Assembly: GCF_900108335.1 (NCBI RefSeq)
Contig: NZ_FNVT01000026.1
Location: forward strand, 81,542 to 145,541
Direction: 5' to 3'
Source: Nonomuraea solani
GTDB lineage: Bacteria > Actinomycetota > Actinomycetes > Streptosporangiales > Streptosporangiaceae
DNA: 64,000 nt
This document shows positions 43,233 to 50,685 of the stretch, in pieces. Every line of letters begins with the position of its first letter. Within the stretch, counting starts at the first letter, position 1. The translations under genes were made by a program, and so were the position numbers. The notes under the pieces were generated by a model. It ran no database searches. It was not told where the DNA came from and worked only from the letters and a program-made list of their open reading frames with translations.

Positions 43233-43732
43233 CCGTCGAATCCCTGACAGCCGCGCAGGTGATGAGCCGCATCCTGGTCGCCGTCAAACCGGCGGAATCG
43301 CCGCTCATGGCCTGGGAGCTGATGCGCCGGGCCGGAGTGCACCACCTGCCGGTCGTCGACGGCCCGCACGTGCTGGGCCTCCTGACCCGCGAAGACCTGG
43401 CCGCGTCCTGGTCCGGCGGGCCACAGGAGCAGTCCACTCGTCACGTCCGCGACCTACTGGACCCCGCTCGCAGGCCGCGGGTGCGGCCGGAAACACCGCT
43501 GACTCAGGTCGCGGCCGTCATGCTCGACGCCGGCGTCGACGCCGTGCCGGTCCTGTCCGGAGACGGCCTGATCGGCCTGATCTCCGCTCGGGACGTGCTG
43601 TCTGCGGTCGCAGGCCGCGTCGTCCCCTCGCAGGAGCCGAGTGAAGTGATAACCGGCATGTTCCACCTGGAACCCGTCCTGCCGACGCGGAGCGAACCGG
43701 TCCTGCCGACACGAAGCTGGAGGCAGGCGTGA
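43229..43732 (+). CDS. Tandem CBS-domain protein
   Basis: 167 aa with GGAGG before ATG 43229. Two CBS motifs: AAQVMSRILVAVKPAESPLM with HHLPVVDGPHVLGLLTREDL, and VRPETPLTQVAAVMLDAGVD with AVPVLSGDGLIGLISARDVL. The C-terminus contains a short duplication (EPVLPTRSEPVLPTRS). Stand-alone CBS pairs bind adenine nucleotides and are frequent members of DosR-type regulons (hypoxic response protein type). It is translationally coupled to the universal stress gene. Confidence 0.88.
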   Translation: MTVESLTAAQVMSRILVAVKPAESPLMAWELMRRAGVHHLPVVDGPHVLGLLTREDLAASWSGGPQEQSTRHVRDLLDPARRPRVRPETPLTQVAAVMLDAGVDAVPVLSGDGLIGLISARDVLSAVAGRVVPSQEPSEVITGMFHLEPVLPTRSEPVLPTRSWRQA

Positions 43733-43762
43733 CATCAGCGCATTAGTGATCCGCCGGGTGTG

Positions 43763-44916
43763 ATGACGGCGATGCCGCAGCTCGTGAGCCAGTTCAACGC
43801 GGTCGGCGGCGGAGCCGCGGCGCTCATCGGCGTGCACGATTTCGCCGTGCATGCAGGCGGGCAGAACGCGTCGATGCCGGTCGTGCTGATCGGCGCGGTG
43901 ACGTTCTCCGGCTCCCTCGTCGCGGCAGGGAAGCTGTAGGGCCTGGTGCCGGGCCACCCGCTCGTCTTTCCCGGCGTACGCCTGCTGACCCAGGCGCTGG
44001 CCCGGTCATGGTGGCCGCCTCGATCCTGCTGCTGATCGGCGGCGGCGCGGCGGTACTGGGCGCCGCCTCCCTGGCTTTCGGCGTGATCATGGTGCTGCCG
44101 ATCGGTGGAGCGGACATGCCGGTGGTGATCTCGCTGCTCAACGCGTTCACCGGCACGGCCGTCGCGATGGCGGGGTTCTCGCGTTGGGCAACGCCGTTCT
44201 CATCACGGCCGTCGCGCTCGTCGGCGCCTCCAGCGCCATCCTCACCAAGCTGATGGCCGATGCCATGAACCGCTCGCTCGCCAACATCGTCATCGGCGGC
44301 TTCGGCACCGGCGACGAGCTGTCCGTGAGCCTGTCCGGGCCGGGGCGGGTCAGGTCGCTGTCGGCCGACGACGCCGCCATCCAGCTCGCCTATGCCGCCA
44401 AGGTCGTCGTCGTCCCCGGCTACGGCCTGGCCGCGGCCAGGCCGTAGCACCAGCTCCACGCCCTGGCCCAGCTTCTGGAACAGCGCGGCGTCCGCGTTTC
44501 CAATGCCGTCCACCCGGTGGCGGGGCGCACGCCAGGCCATGAACGTGCTGCTGGCCGAGGCTGGCGTGCCCTACTCGCAGATGGCCGACATGGACGACGC
44601 CAACGACACCATGCCACAGACCGACGTGGCCCTCGTCGTCGGCGCCAACGATGTCGTCAACCCGGCCGCCCGCCGCCCCGGCACCGCCGTGTCGGGGATG
44701 CCCATCATTGATGCCGACCGTGCCAAGAGCGTGATCGTCATCAAGCGATCGATGGGGCACGGGTACGCGGGCATCGACAACGAGCTCTACACAGACCTCA
44801 GGACCGGAAGGTACTTCGCCGACGCCAAGAAGGCGCTGACCGAGATCACCGCGGGCCGTCAAGGTACTCGTCGGCTGAGCGAGGTGGTCGAGCCTGGCCT
44901 GCCAGGCGTACGTTGA
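43763..44916 (+). pseudogene. NAD(P) transhydrogenase beta subunit (pntB) remnant
   Basis: The 5' ~60 codons of pntB are missing. Successive frames spell the rest: TAMPQLVSQFNAVGGGAAAL, then FGVIMVLPIGGADMPVVISL, then NAVLITAVALVGASSAILTK and IVIGGFGTGDELSV, then HQLHALAQLLEQRGVRVSNA, then MNVLLAEAGVPYSQMADMDD and VALVVGANDVVNPAARRPGT. Stops and shifts occur near 43937, 44180, 44445 and 44540. It is therefore a multiply broken gene. The domain-III NADP-binding sequences are still easily recognised, which suggests fairly recent decay. Confidence 0.85.
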
Positions 44917-44929
44917 CTCGGTCTTGAGC

Positions 44930-44944
44930 AGGACCAAAGCCCTA
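44930..44944. promoter_or_regulatory. DevR/OsdR-like box (HATPase gene)
   Basis: AGGACCAAAGCCCTA, one base shorter in the centre than the other boxes, starting 72 bp before the start at 45002. Confidence 0.4.
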
Positions 44945-45001
44945 AGCGGCCGGGGACCATCGCCTCTGAGGGCTCCGCCCGTCGCGCCGGACGATAATGG
45001 T

Positions 45002-45541
45002 ATGAGCGGAAAAGTCGGTGGCACGGTCGGCGACCATACGGCTCTCGGCGATCCTCTTGGGCGAGATCTTGGGCACGCCGCTGAAGGAGAGGCCAAGATC
45101 CTGCTCACCACGGACCTTGACGAGGACCGGCTGGCCTCTGCACGGCGCCTGATCTTACGCGCGGCGCGGGAGCAGGGACTCGAGAGCGACCGGCTCGGCG
45201 ACTTCGTGATGGCGGCGTACGAAGGGATCGTCAACGCGGTGGAGCACGGCGGCGGACGCGCCCGGCTCACCCTGTGGCGGAGCGGTGACGAGCTGACGTG
45301 CGCGGTCGAGGACGCCGGACCGGGCATCCCGGCGTCCCTCCTGCGCAGAACGGACTTCCCGCCATCCGGCTCCCTCGGCGGCAGGGGTATCTGGCTCATG
45401 CGCCGCCTGACCGACGAGGCGGTCTTCACCACCGGCCCCGGCGGCACGGTCGTACGGCTTCGCATGAGGCTGCCCACCCGCCGGGCCGTTCCGCATCTGC
45501 ACCGAACTCCGCAGGACGGCAGTAGGGACGTTCGGCCCTAG
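45002..45541 (+). CDS. RsbW-like anti-sigma HATPase
   Basis: 179 aa from ATG 45002. HATPase motifs: LGDFVMAAYEGIVNAVEHGG (N-box), CAVEDAGPGIPASLL (G1) and SGSLGGRGIWLMRRLTDEAV (G2). The fold is that of serine-kinase anti-sigma factors. No cognate sigma or STAS gene is adjacent, though damaged STAS genes lie at 35.2-35.8 kb. It overlaps the next gene region and carries a DevR-like box in its last codons. A -10-like GATAATGG lies just upstream of the start. Confidence 0.82.
   Translation: MSGKVGGTVGDHTALGDPLGRDLGHAAEGEAKILLTTDLDEDRLASARRLILRAAREQGLESDRLGDFVMAAYEGIVNAVEHGGGRARLTLWRSGDELTCAVEDAGPGIPASLLRRTDFPPSGSLGGRGIWLMRRLTDEAVFTTGPGGTVVRLRMRLPTRRAVPHLHRTPQDGSRDVRP
45523..45540. promoter_or_regulatory. 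DevR/OsdR-like box (pyridoxamine-oxidase-like gene)
   Basis: TAGGGACGTTCGGCCCTA, nearly palindromic, inside the last codons of the HATPase gene. It starts 51 bp before ATG 45574, which favours that ATG over GTG 45541 as start of the next gene. Confidence 0.55.
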
Positions 45542-45573
45542 TGCCCGCGCCGTCCCCTGGACAGGCTCGTACG

Positions 45574-46107
45574 ATGATGTCCCGTACGACGAGCGGGTGC
45601 AGTGCCCCGCGTCGCAATCTCAAAGAGCTGTCCGAGGCCGAATCTCTGCGGCGGCTCGCCGGTGTTCCGTTCGGACGGATCGTGTTCACCCGGCATGCCC
45701 TTCCGGCCATCCGGCCGGTGAATCACGTGGTCGTCGACGGGCGGATCGTTCTGCGGTCCGGGTCTGGGACGATCATCAGCACCGAGGTCGCGTCCTGGAA
45801 CGCGGTGGTGGCGTACGAAGCGGATGAGCTGGATGCCGGCCGGCGGCTGGGCTGGAGTGTGGTGGTCACGGGCGTCGCGCGACTGGTGGCCGATGCCGAG
45901 GAGGCGGCCCGACTGAGAGAGCTCGTGCACCCGTGGGTGGAAGGCGCGATGGAGCAGGTCATCAGTATCCGCCCGGAGATCGTCACCGGCTTTTGCCCTG
46001 ACGAGCGGCGACGGTCACCGTCGCGCGGATCCGGATCTCGTCCATATAGGCGTGGTGATCTGTTGGTGCGACACTGGGCCACATGGAGAGCGAGCGCCGG
46101 CTGCTGA
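45574..46107 (+). CDS. Pyridoxamine 5'-phosphate oxidase-like flavin/F420-binding protein
   Basis: About 177 aa from ATG 45574 (GTG 45541 is an alternative). The core is characteristic: ESLRRLAGVPFGRIVFTRHA, PAIRPVNHVVVDGRIVLRSG, VVAYEADELDAGRRLGWSVV and VTGVARLVADAEEAARLREL. Related proteins belong to DosR-type regulons in mycobacteria and are split-barrel flavin- or F420-binding proteins. The last ~25 residues after EIVTGFCP look unrelated to the family and overlap the kinase gene by 25 nt, hinting at a late frameshift at the 3' end. Confidence 0.8.
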   Translation: MMSRTTSGCSAPRRNLKELSEAESLRRLAGVPFGRIVFTRHALPAIRPVNHVVVDGRIVLRSGSGTIISTEVASWNAVVAYEADELDAGRRLGWSVVVTGVARLVADAEEAARLRELVHPWVEGAMEQVISIRPEIVTGFCPDERRRSPSRGSGSRPYRRGDLLVRHWATWRASAGC

Positions 46108-47777
46108 TGCCGCACATGCGACTCGATGAGTTGCTGGCCGAACTTCAGGTGCGCCTCAACGCCGTGCTGGCCACCCGTGACCGGGTGCATGCGCTGCTGG
46201 AGGCGGTCGTTTCGGTCGGCAGTGATCTCGACCTGGAGACGGTGCTGCGCCGTATCGTGGCCACGGCGACCACGCTGGTGGACGCGAGCTATGGCGCGCT
46301 CGGCGTGGTGGGGGAGGGGCACACGCTGCTGCAGTTCATCCCGGTGGGGCTGAGCGAGGAGGAGATCGCCAGGATCGAGCACTGGCCGCATGGGCTGGGG
46401 CTGCTCGGTCTGCTGATCAAGGACGCGCAGCCGCTGCGCCTGAGCCGCATCTCCGATCATCCTGAGTCGTACGGGTTCCCGCCGGGTCATCCGCCGATGG
46501 GCACGTTCCTGGGCGTTCCGGTGCGGGTGCGTGATGAGGTGTTCGGCAACCTGTACCTGACGGAGAAGCGGGGCGGCGTCGACTTCGACGAGGAGGACGA
46601 GGCGGTGGTGATCGCCCTGGCCACGGCCGCCGGTGTCGCGGTCGAGAACGCCCGGTTGTATGAGGAGTCGCGGCGCCGGGAGACGTGGCTGCAGGCGTCG
46701 TCGGAGGTGACCACGAGTTTGTTGTCCGGCGCCGACCCGCGCGAGGTGCTGGCCGTGGTGGCCGCCCGCGCCCGCCGGATGAGCGACGCCGATCTGGTCC
46801 TGGTGCTGTTGCTCGACGCGTCGAAGCAGGAGCTGATCGTGGAGGTCGCGGAGGGCGACGGAGAACTGGACCTGGTCGGGACGGTCTTCGACATTTCGGG
46901 CACGCTCGCCGGTGAGGTCTTTACCCGGGGCGAGCCCCTGTCCGAGCCGGACATGCAGAGCGCCCCGTACCCGTCCTCACCTCTGCAGCAGCAGGGCTAC
47001 GGGCCGGTTCTGATCATCCCACTGGGCGTGCCGTCGGCTGTCCGCGGGGTGCTGCTGCTGGCCAAGCGGAGCGGCCGGCTGCCGTTCAGCGGCGCGGACC
47101 AGCAGGTGCTGCACGCGTTCGCGGGCCAAGCGGCGATCGCGCTGGAACTGGCGGAGACGCGCAGGGACGCCGAGCGGCTGAGTCTGCTGGAGGAACGGGA
47201 CCGGATCGCCAAAGACCTGCACGACGTGGTCATCCAGCGCCTGTTCGCAAGCGCGATGACGCTGATGAGCACGGTCCGCCTGGTGGAGCACCCGGAGGCC
47301 GCCAAGCGGCTGCAGCACACCATCGATGAGCTCGATGAGACGATCCGGCAGGTCCGCTCGTCCATCTTCGCCCTCCAGGGCCCGCTCGACGGGCCCGCTC
47401 CGGGGGTGCGCGGGCAGATCGTGGAGCTGGTGGAGGGCGCGAGCAGCCACCTGGGCTTCGCACCGGGTCTGCGCATGGAGGGGCAGATCGACACCCTCGT
47501 GCCCCAGTCTGTGGCCGAGCATCTGCTGGCTGTGCTGCGTGAGACCCTGTCCAATGTGGTGCGCCACTCACATGCGGGCCGTGCGGAGGTCTCCGTTGAG
47601 GTCGCGACCGGTCAGCTCACCCTTGTGGTGACCGACGACGGTGTCGGGGTGGGCGAGGCCGGACGCCGCAGCGGCCTGCGTAACATCGAGGACCGCGCCG
47701 TCCGCCTGGGTGGCACCGCGGCGCTGGAGACGCCGGAAGGAGGCGGGACTCGCCTGCGCTGGCACGTTCCTCTGTGA
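46083..47777 (+). CDS. DevS/DosS-like GAF-GAF sensor histidine kinase
   Basis: 564 aa. GAF-A (~50-197) contains the segment SYGFPPGHPPMGTFLGVPVR. His136 in GHPPM sits where DosS/DosT carry their heme ligand. It is followed by FGNLYLTEKRGGVDFDEEDE, GAF-B (~215-365), a HisKA_3 dimerisation helix with the phospho-acceptor His380 in DRIAKDLHDVVIQRLFASAM, and an HATPase with NVVRHSHA and DDGVGVG. This is the full DevS layout, so a redox/O2/NO/CO sensor is likely. No intact response-regulator gene is adjacent. The start has a weak ribosome site. Confidence 0.9.
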   Translation: MESERRLLMPHMRLDELLAELQVRLNAVLATRDRVHALLEAVVSVGSDLDLETVLRRIVATATTLVDASYGALGVVGEGHTLLQFIPVGLSEEEIARIEHWPHGLGLLGLLIKDAQPLRLSRISDHPESYGFPPGHPPMGTFLGVPVRVRDEVFGNLYLTEKRGGVDFDEEDEAVVIALATAAGVAVENARLYEESRRRETWLQASSEVTTSLLSGADPREVLAVVAARARRMSDADLVLVLLLDASKQELIVEVAEGDGELDLVGTVFDISGTLAGEVFTRGEPLSEPDMQSAPYPSSPLQQQGYGPVLIIPLGVPSAVRGVLLLAKRSGRLPFSGADQQVLHAFAGQAAIALELAETRRDAERLSLLEERDRIAKDLHDVVIQRLFASAMTLMSTVRLVEHPEAAKRLQHTIDELDETIRQVRSSIFALQGPLDGPAPGVRGQIVELVEGASSHLGFAPGLRMEGQIDTLVPQSVAEHLLAVLRETLSNVVRHSHAGRAEVSVEVATGQLTLVVTDDGVGVGEAGRRSGLRNIEDRAVRLGGTAALETPEGGGTRLRWHVPL

Positions 47778-47890
47778 GCCCGGCCCCCGGAGTTCGGGGC
47801 CGAGGCCCCTGGCGACCGGTACCGTGACGTATTCAACTGTGTCGTATTCGGCTGGTAGCTCGTCGGTGTGGAAAGACATGGCGCCGTGCA

Positions 47891-49843
47891 TCACGCGTCG
47901 GCTTGTTGCCGCTCGGCCTCTATGAGGTTGGCCTGCGCGATAGCGCGGCTGTGATCATCCTTCGTGGAGTCGAACATGGACATGGCGTGCTTGAACGCGA
48001 TGATGGCGTCGTCGAAGCGCCGCACCTGCTGCAGGGCGCTGCCGAGGTTGTTCAGCGCCCCGCCTTCGCGGTGGCGGTCGCCGAGGTCGCGGTAGATGGT
48101 GGCGGCGTCCTGGTGGGCGGTGATGGCCTCGTCGAAGCGCCGCACCTGGCGCAGGACGAGGCCGAGGTTGTTCAGCGACCGCCCTTCACCGTGGCGGTCG
48201 CCGAGGTCGCGGCAGATGGTGGCGGCGTCCTGGTGGGCGGTGATGGCCTCGTCGAAGCGCCGCACCTGGCGCAGGACGCTGCCGAGGTTGTTCAGCGACC
48301 GGCCTTCGCTGTGGCGATCGCCGAGGTGGCTGTTGGCGGTCACAGCGATGGTGTTAATGGTCAGGCGATCGTTGAGGGCGCGTCGCCAAGACAGGTAGGC
48401 GTTTAGACAAAGGGGCAGACGGTAAGCGATGCGGTGGCGTCCGGTGGCCTGGGCGAGCGTGACGGCGGTGACGAGGTTGGCCCGTTCGGCGTCGAACCAC
48501 GTCATGGCTTCATCCCTTCCGGTGAAGCGGTCCGGGACAGCCTGGCCGGGCAGGGCGCGTAGGTGGTCGTCAGCGGCGTCGGCGGTGCGCAGGTAGAAGC
48601 CCAGCAGTCGATCCAATGCCCGCTCGCGCTGGTCGGCGGCCGCTTGGGTGCGGCCGTGCTGGTCGGCATACAGGCGGACCAGGTCGTGCATGCCCCACCG
48701 GCCGGTGACCGGAGTGGTGAGCAGATGAGCCCGAGCCAGCGCGGCGAGCTGCCGGCGCACCACCAGCTCCAGAGCGCCGGTCAGGGCGGCGGTGGCCGGA
48801 AGGGAGATGTCCGGGCCGGGGTTGAGCGGCAGCAGCCGAAACAGCCGGGCCTGTTCGGGCTGGTCGGTCAGCAGGTGCTGGTAGGACAGGTCGAAGGCGG
48901 TCCGGACCGCCAGTGGGCGGCCGCGCTGGTCCTGGTCTCCACTGTCGAGGGCATCCAGTCGGTGGCGGGCGTCGGCCAGCTCGGCTGACATGTCGGTCAG
49001 GGGACGGTCGGGTTCTGCGCGCAGCAGGGCGGCGATGATCTGCAACGCCAGCGGCAGCCGCCCGCACAACCGGGCGATCTCGGCCGCAGGTTCGGGCTCG
49101 GCGTCCACGCGCGAGTCGGTTCGCCCTGCCTGCAGCGCGGTACGTAGCAGGTCAACGGCGTCGGCCTCGGGCAGCACGGTCAGGTCGACCAGGTGGGCGG
49201 GCAGGGCCAGGGTGTGCCGGGAGGTGATCAGCAGCCGGTGACATAGCTGGGCCGGAAGCAGCGGTTCGACCTGGCCGGCCGTGGCGGCGTTGTCGGTCAC
49301 CACCAGTACCGGCCGTCCCTTGCGGGCTCGGTCGGCCAGCACCGATCGGTACAGACCCAGTTGCTCCTCGCCGGTCGGTGGAAGGTCGGTGTCGCGGACG
49401 CCCATCGCCCGCAGCAGCTGCCCGGCTGCGGCTGCGGCGTGCACGCGTTCGGTTGGGTTGGGGGCGTAGCCGCGCAGGTCGATGAAGAACACCCCACCGC
49501 CGAACCAACCCTGATCCATCGCCTGGTGGGCGGCCACCAACGCCAGCGCGGTCTTGCCGACCCCGGCCATGCCCGCCACCGCTGACACCACCACTCCCGA
49601 CCTGCCCCCGCCTGCCGGGTTCAGGAACCCCAGCACCTCGCTGAGGGCGTCGGTGCGGCCGACGAAGCCGACGTGCGCGGCCGGCAGGCCGGCCAGGGCC
49701 GCCGGGGCTGGGCCGGTCGTCTGCACGATGGTCGCCGAGACGTTATCGCCGGTCTGGATGATGCCCGGGTTGCTCCCGTCCACGCTGACCGCGCGCGGCC
49801 CGTAGGCGGACACAGAGGAGTGCTCCGGTGGAGGGATGCTCAC
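47891..49843 (-). CDS. NB-ARC/TPR NLR-like protein with N-terminal GIIQTGDN motif
   Basis: 650 aa. Residues 1-60 hold a short motif region (VDGSNPGIIQTGDNVSATIV). The STAND/NB-ARC ATPase follows: FVGRTDALSEVLGFL, Walker A AGMAGVGKTALAL, Walker B GRPVLVVTDNA, HRLLITSRH and the GxP motif RLCGRLPLALQIIAAL. A winged-helix/ARC2 region (RWGMHDLVRLYADQHG) comes next. The C-terminus carries ~40-residue TPRs, three of which are almost identical at DNA level. It is AfsR-like but without the SARP DNA-binding domain. Its ATG overlaps the stop of the small upstream gene, whose product ends with the same motif. Confidence 0.85.
   Translation of the reverse strand: MSIPPPEHSSVSAYGPRAVSVDGSNPGIIQTGDNVSATIVQTTGPAPAALAGLPAAHVGFVGRTDALSEVLGFLNPAGGGRSGVVVSAVAGMAGVGKTALALVAAHQAMDQGWFGGGVFFIDLRGYAPNPTERVHAAAAAGQLLRAMGVRDTDLPPTGEEQLGLYRSVLADRARKGRPVLVVTDNAATAGQVEPLLPAQLCHRLLITSRHTLALPAHLVDLTVLPEADAVDLLRTALQAGRTDSRVDAEPEPAAEIARLCGRLPLALQIIAALLRAEPDRPLTDMSAELADARHRLDALDSGDQDQRGRPLAVRTAFDLSYQHLLTDQPEQARLFRLLPLNPGPDISLPATAALTGALELVVRRQLAALARAHLLTTPVTGRWGMHDLVRLYADQHGRTQAAADQRERALDRLLGFYLRTADAADDHLRALPGQAVPDRFTGRDEAMTWFDAERANLVTAVTLAQATGRHRIAYRLPLCLNAYLSWRRALNDRLTINTIAVTANSHLGDRHSEGRSLNNLGSVLRQVRRFDEAITAHQDAATICRDLGDRHGEGRSLNNLGLVLRQVRRFDEAITAHQDAATIYRDLGDRHREGGALNNLGSALQQVRRFDDAIIAFKHAMSMFDSTKDDHSRAIAQANLIEAERQQADA
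47978..48338 (-). repeat. Three 120-bp tandem repeats encoding TPRs
   Basis: The phrase TCGTCGAAGCGCCGCACCTG recurs at exact 120-bp steps (48010, 48130, 48250 region). Copies two and three differ at only a few bases. Each unit encodes one ~40-aa TPR of the NLR sensor end, so copy number may vary between strains. Confidence 0.8.
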
Positions 49844-50256
49844 CGTTCGGCGCGGGCGTTGTCGCCGGTCTGGATGATGCCGGTGTTGGTCCCTGCGGCT
49901 ACCGCCCGCTCGCCGACTGCGTTCACCGTCATCGCCGGCGAGGCTGTGGCCGGGCCGAGCATGTCAGCGAGCTCCATGGCCAGCGCCGGGTCGGCGGCGA
50001 GCGCCTTTTTGATCTGCAGCCGCAGCGCGGCCAGGCTGTCGTCATCGTCGGGCGCCTGGACCCGGTCGGACACCGCGCTCTCCAACTCGGCCCGGCTTTC
50101 CGGCCGCTGCCAGACGCGCTGTAGCAGGCGACGCCCCAGGCCGACCGTCTCATCGGCGGCCACATCTTGCGCCTTGGTCAGCACCGCACTCCCGTAGGCG
50201 CCGATCGCCGCGCTCACGTACGGCATCAATAACGCCACCACAGCAGAGACGTCCAT
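49840..50256 (-). CDS. Putative cell-death effector (Bell/HeLo-like) with C-terminal amyloid-type motif
   Basis: 138 aa; GGAGGGG lies 4 nt before ATG 50256. The N-terminal ~50 residues start with an amphipathic/hydrophobic helix (MDVSAVVALLMPYVSAAIGA), then helices ETVGLGRRLLQRVWQRPES and SLAALRLQIKKALAADPALA. The C-terminus reads ERAVAAGTNTGIIQTGDNAR. The GIIQTGDN block is identical to that near the N-terminus of the adjacent NLR. A small helical domain ending in a motif shared with a neighbouring NLR is the described layout of bacterial amyloid-signalling effector/receptor pairs. Assignment of the helical domain to the Bell/HeLo class is by shape only. Confidence 0.65.
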   Translation of the reverse strand: MDVSAVVALLMPYVSAAIGAYGSAVLTKAQDVAADETVGLGRRLLQRVWQRPESRAELESAVSDRVQAPDDDDSLAALRLQIKKALAADPALAMELADMLGPATASPAMTVNAVGERAVAAGTNTGIIQTGDNARAER

Positions 50257-50549
50257 ACGCCCCTCCGGTCCACCTCGGCAGGTGAGCCGATCGTACGCCG
50301 CACGACCGCGTGCGCCAGGCACCTTCCGGGCAAGCCTTGGGATATCTCCGAATCAGACCCGCACCCGAGGCAATACGACACAAGGCGCAATAGTCGCATC
50401 CGATGCTATACGGCACAGTGCGCACTGGCGGAGCAAGATACGTGACGGAGGTCCCGTCCGATCGGAGGCGTAAGGCTCTGCTCGGTGGGATCGTCTGCAG
50501 TGTGCTTGGGGTGTGAAGGACGACGATTCCACCTCGGAAGGAGGCCGTT

Positions 50550-50610
50550 ATGGCCGCCACTGTCAACACCCCCGCCGCTGCGCGTGAGCCGGTCGACTAT
50601 ATCTGGGAGA
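50550..50610 (+). pseudogene. DoxX-family 5' fragment
   Basis: GGAAGGAGG precedes ATG 50550. The first ~20 codons (AATVNTPAAAREPVDYIWEI) resemble the start of the DoxX gene at 63661 (RPVDYVWAV). Homology ends at about 50608, where the sequence joins a response-regulator start on the other strand. The membrane helices are missing. Confidence 0.6.
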
Positions 50611-50671
50611 TCAACGCCGCCACGCCTCGGCGGACGACCTCGTGGTCGTCGACGAGGAACACACGAATCAT
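50609..50671 (-). pseudogene. NarL/DevR-type response regulator, N-terminal relic
   Basis: ATG 50671 starts IRVFLVDDHEVVRRGVAALI, the unmistakable first strand and acidic pocket of a NarL-family receiver. A stop follows three codons later, where DoxX-derived sequence begins. The IS701 copy lies 15 bp upstream of this start. It is the only trace of a response regulator near the DevS-like kinase. Confidence 0.75.
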
Positions 50672-50685
50672 GCCCGCGACGCTAG

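Noticed and set aside
47978..48338. Regularly spaced repeats considered as a CRISPR array or minisatellite
   Set aside because: The 120-bp period is in frame and encodes TPRs; there are no spacers and no cas genes.
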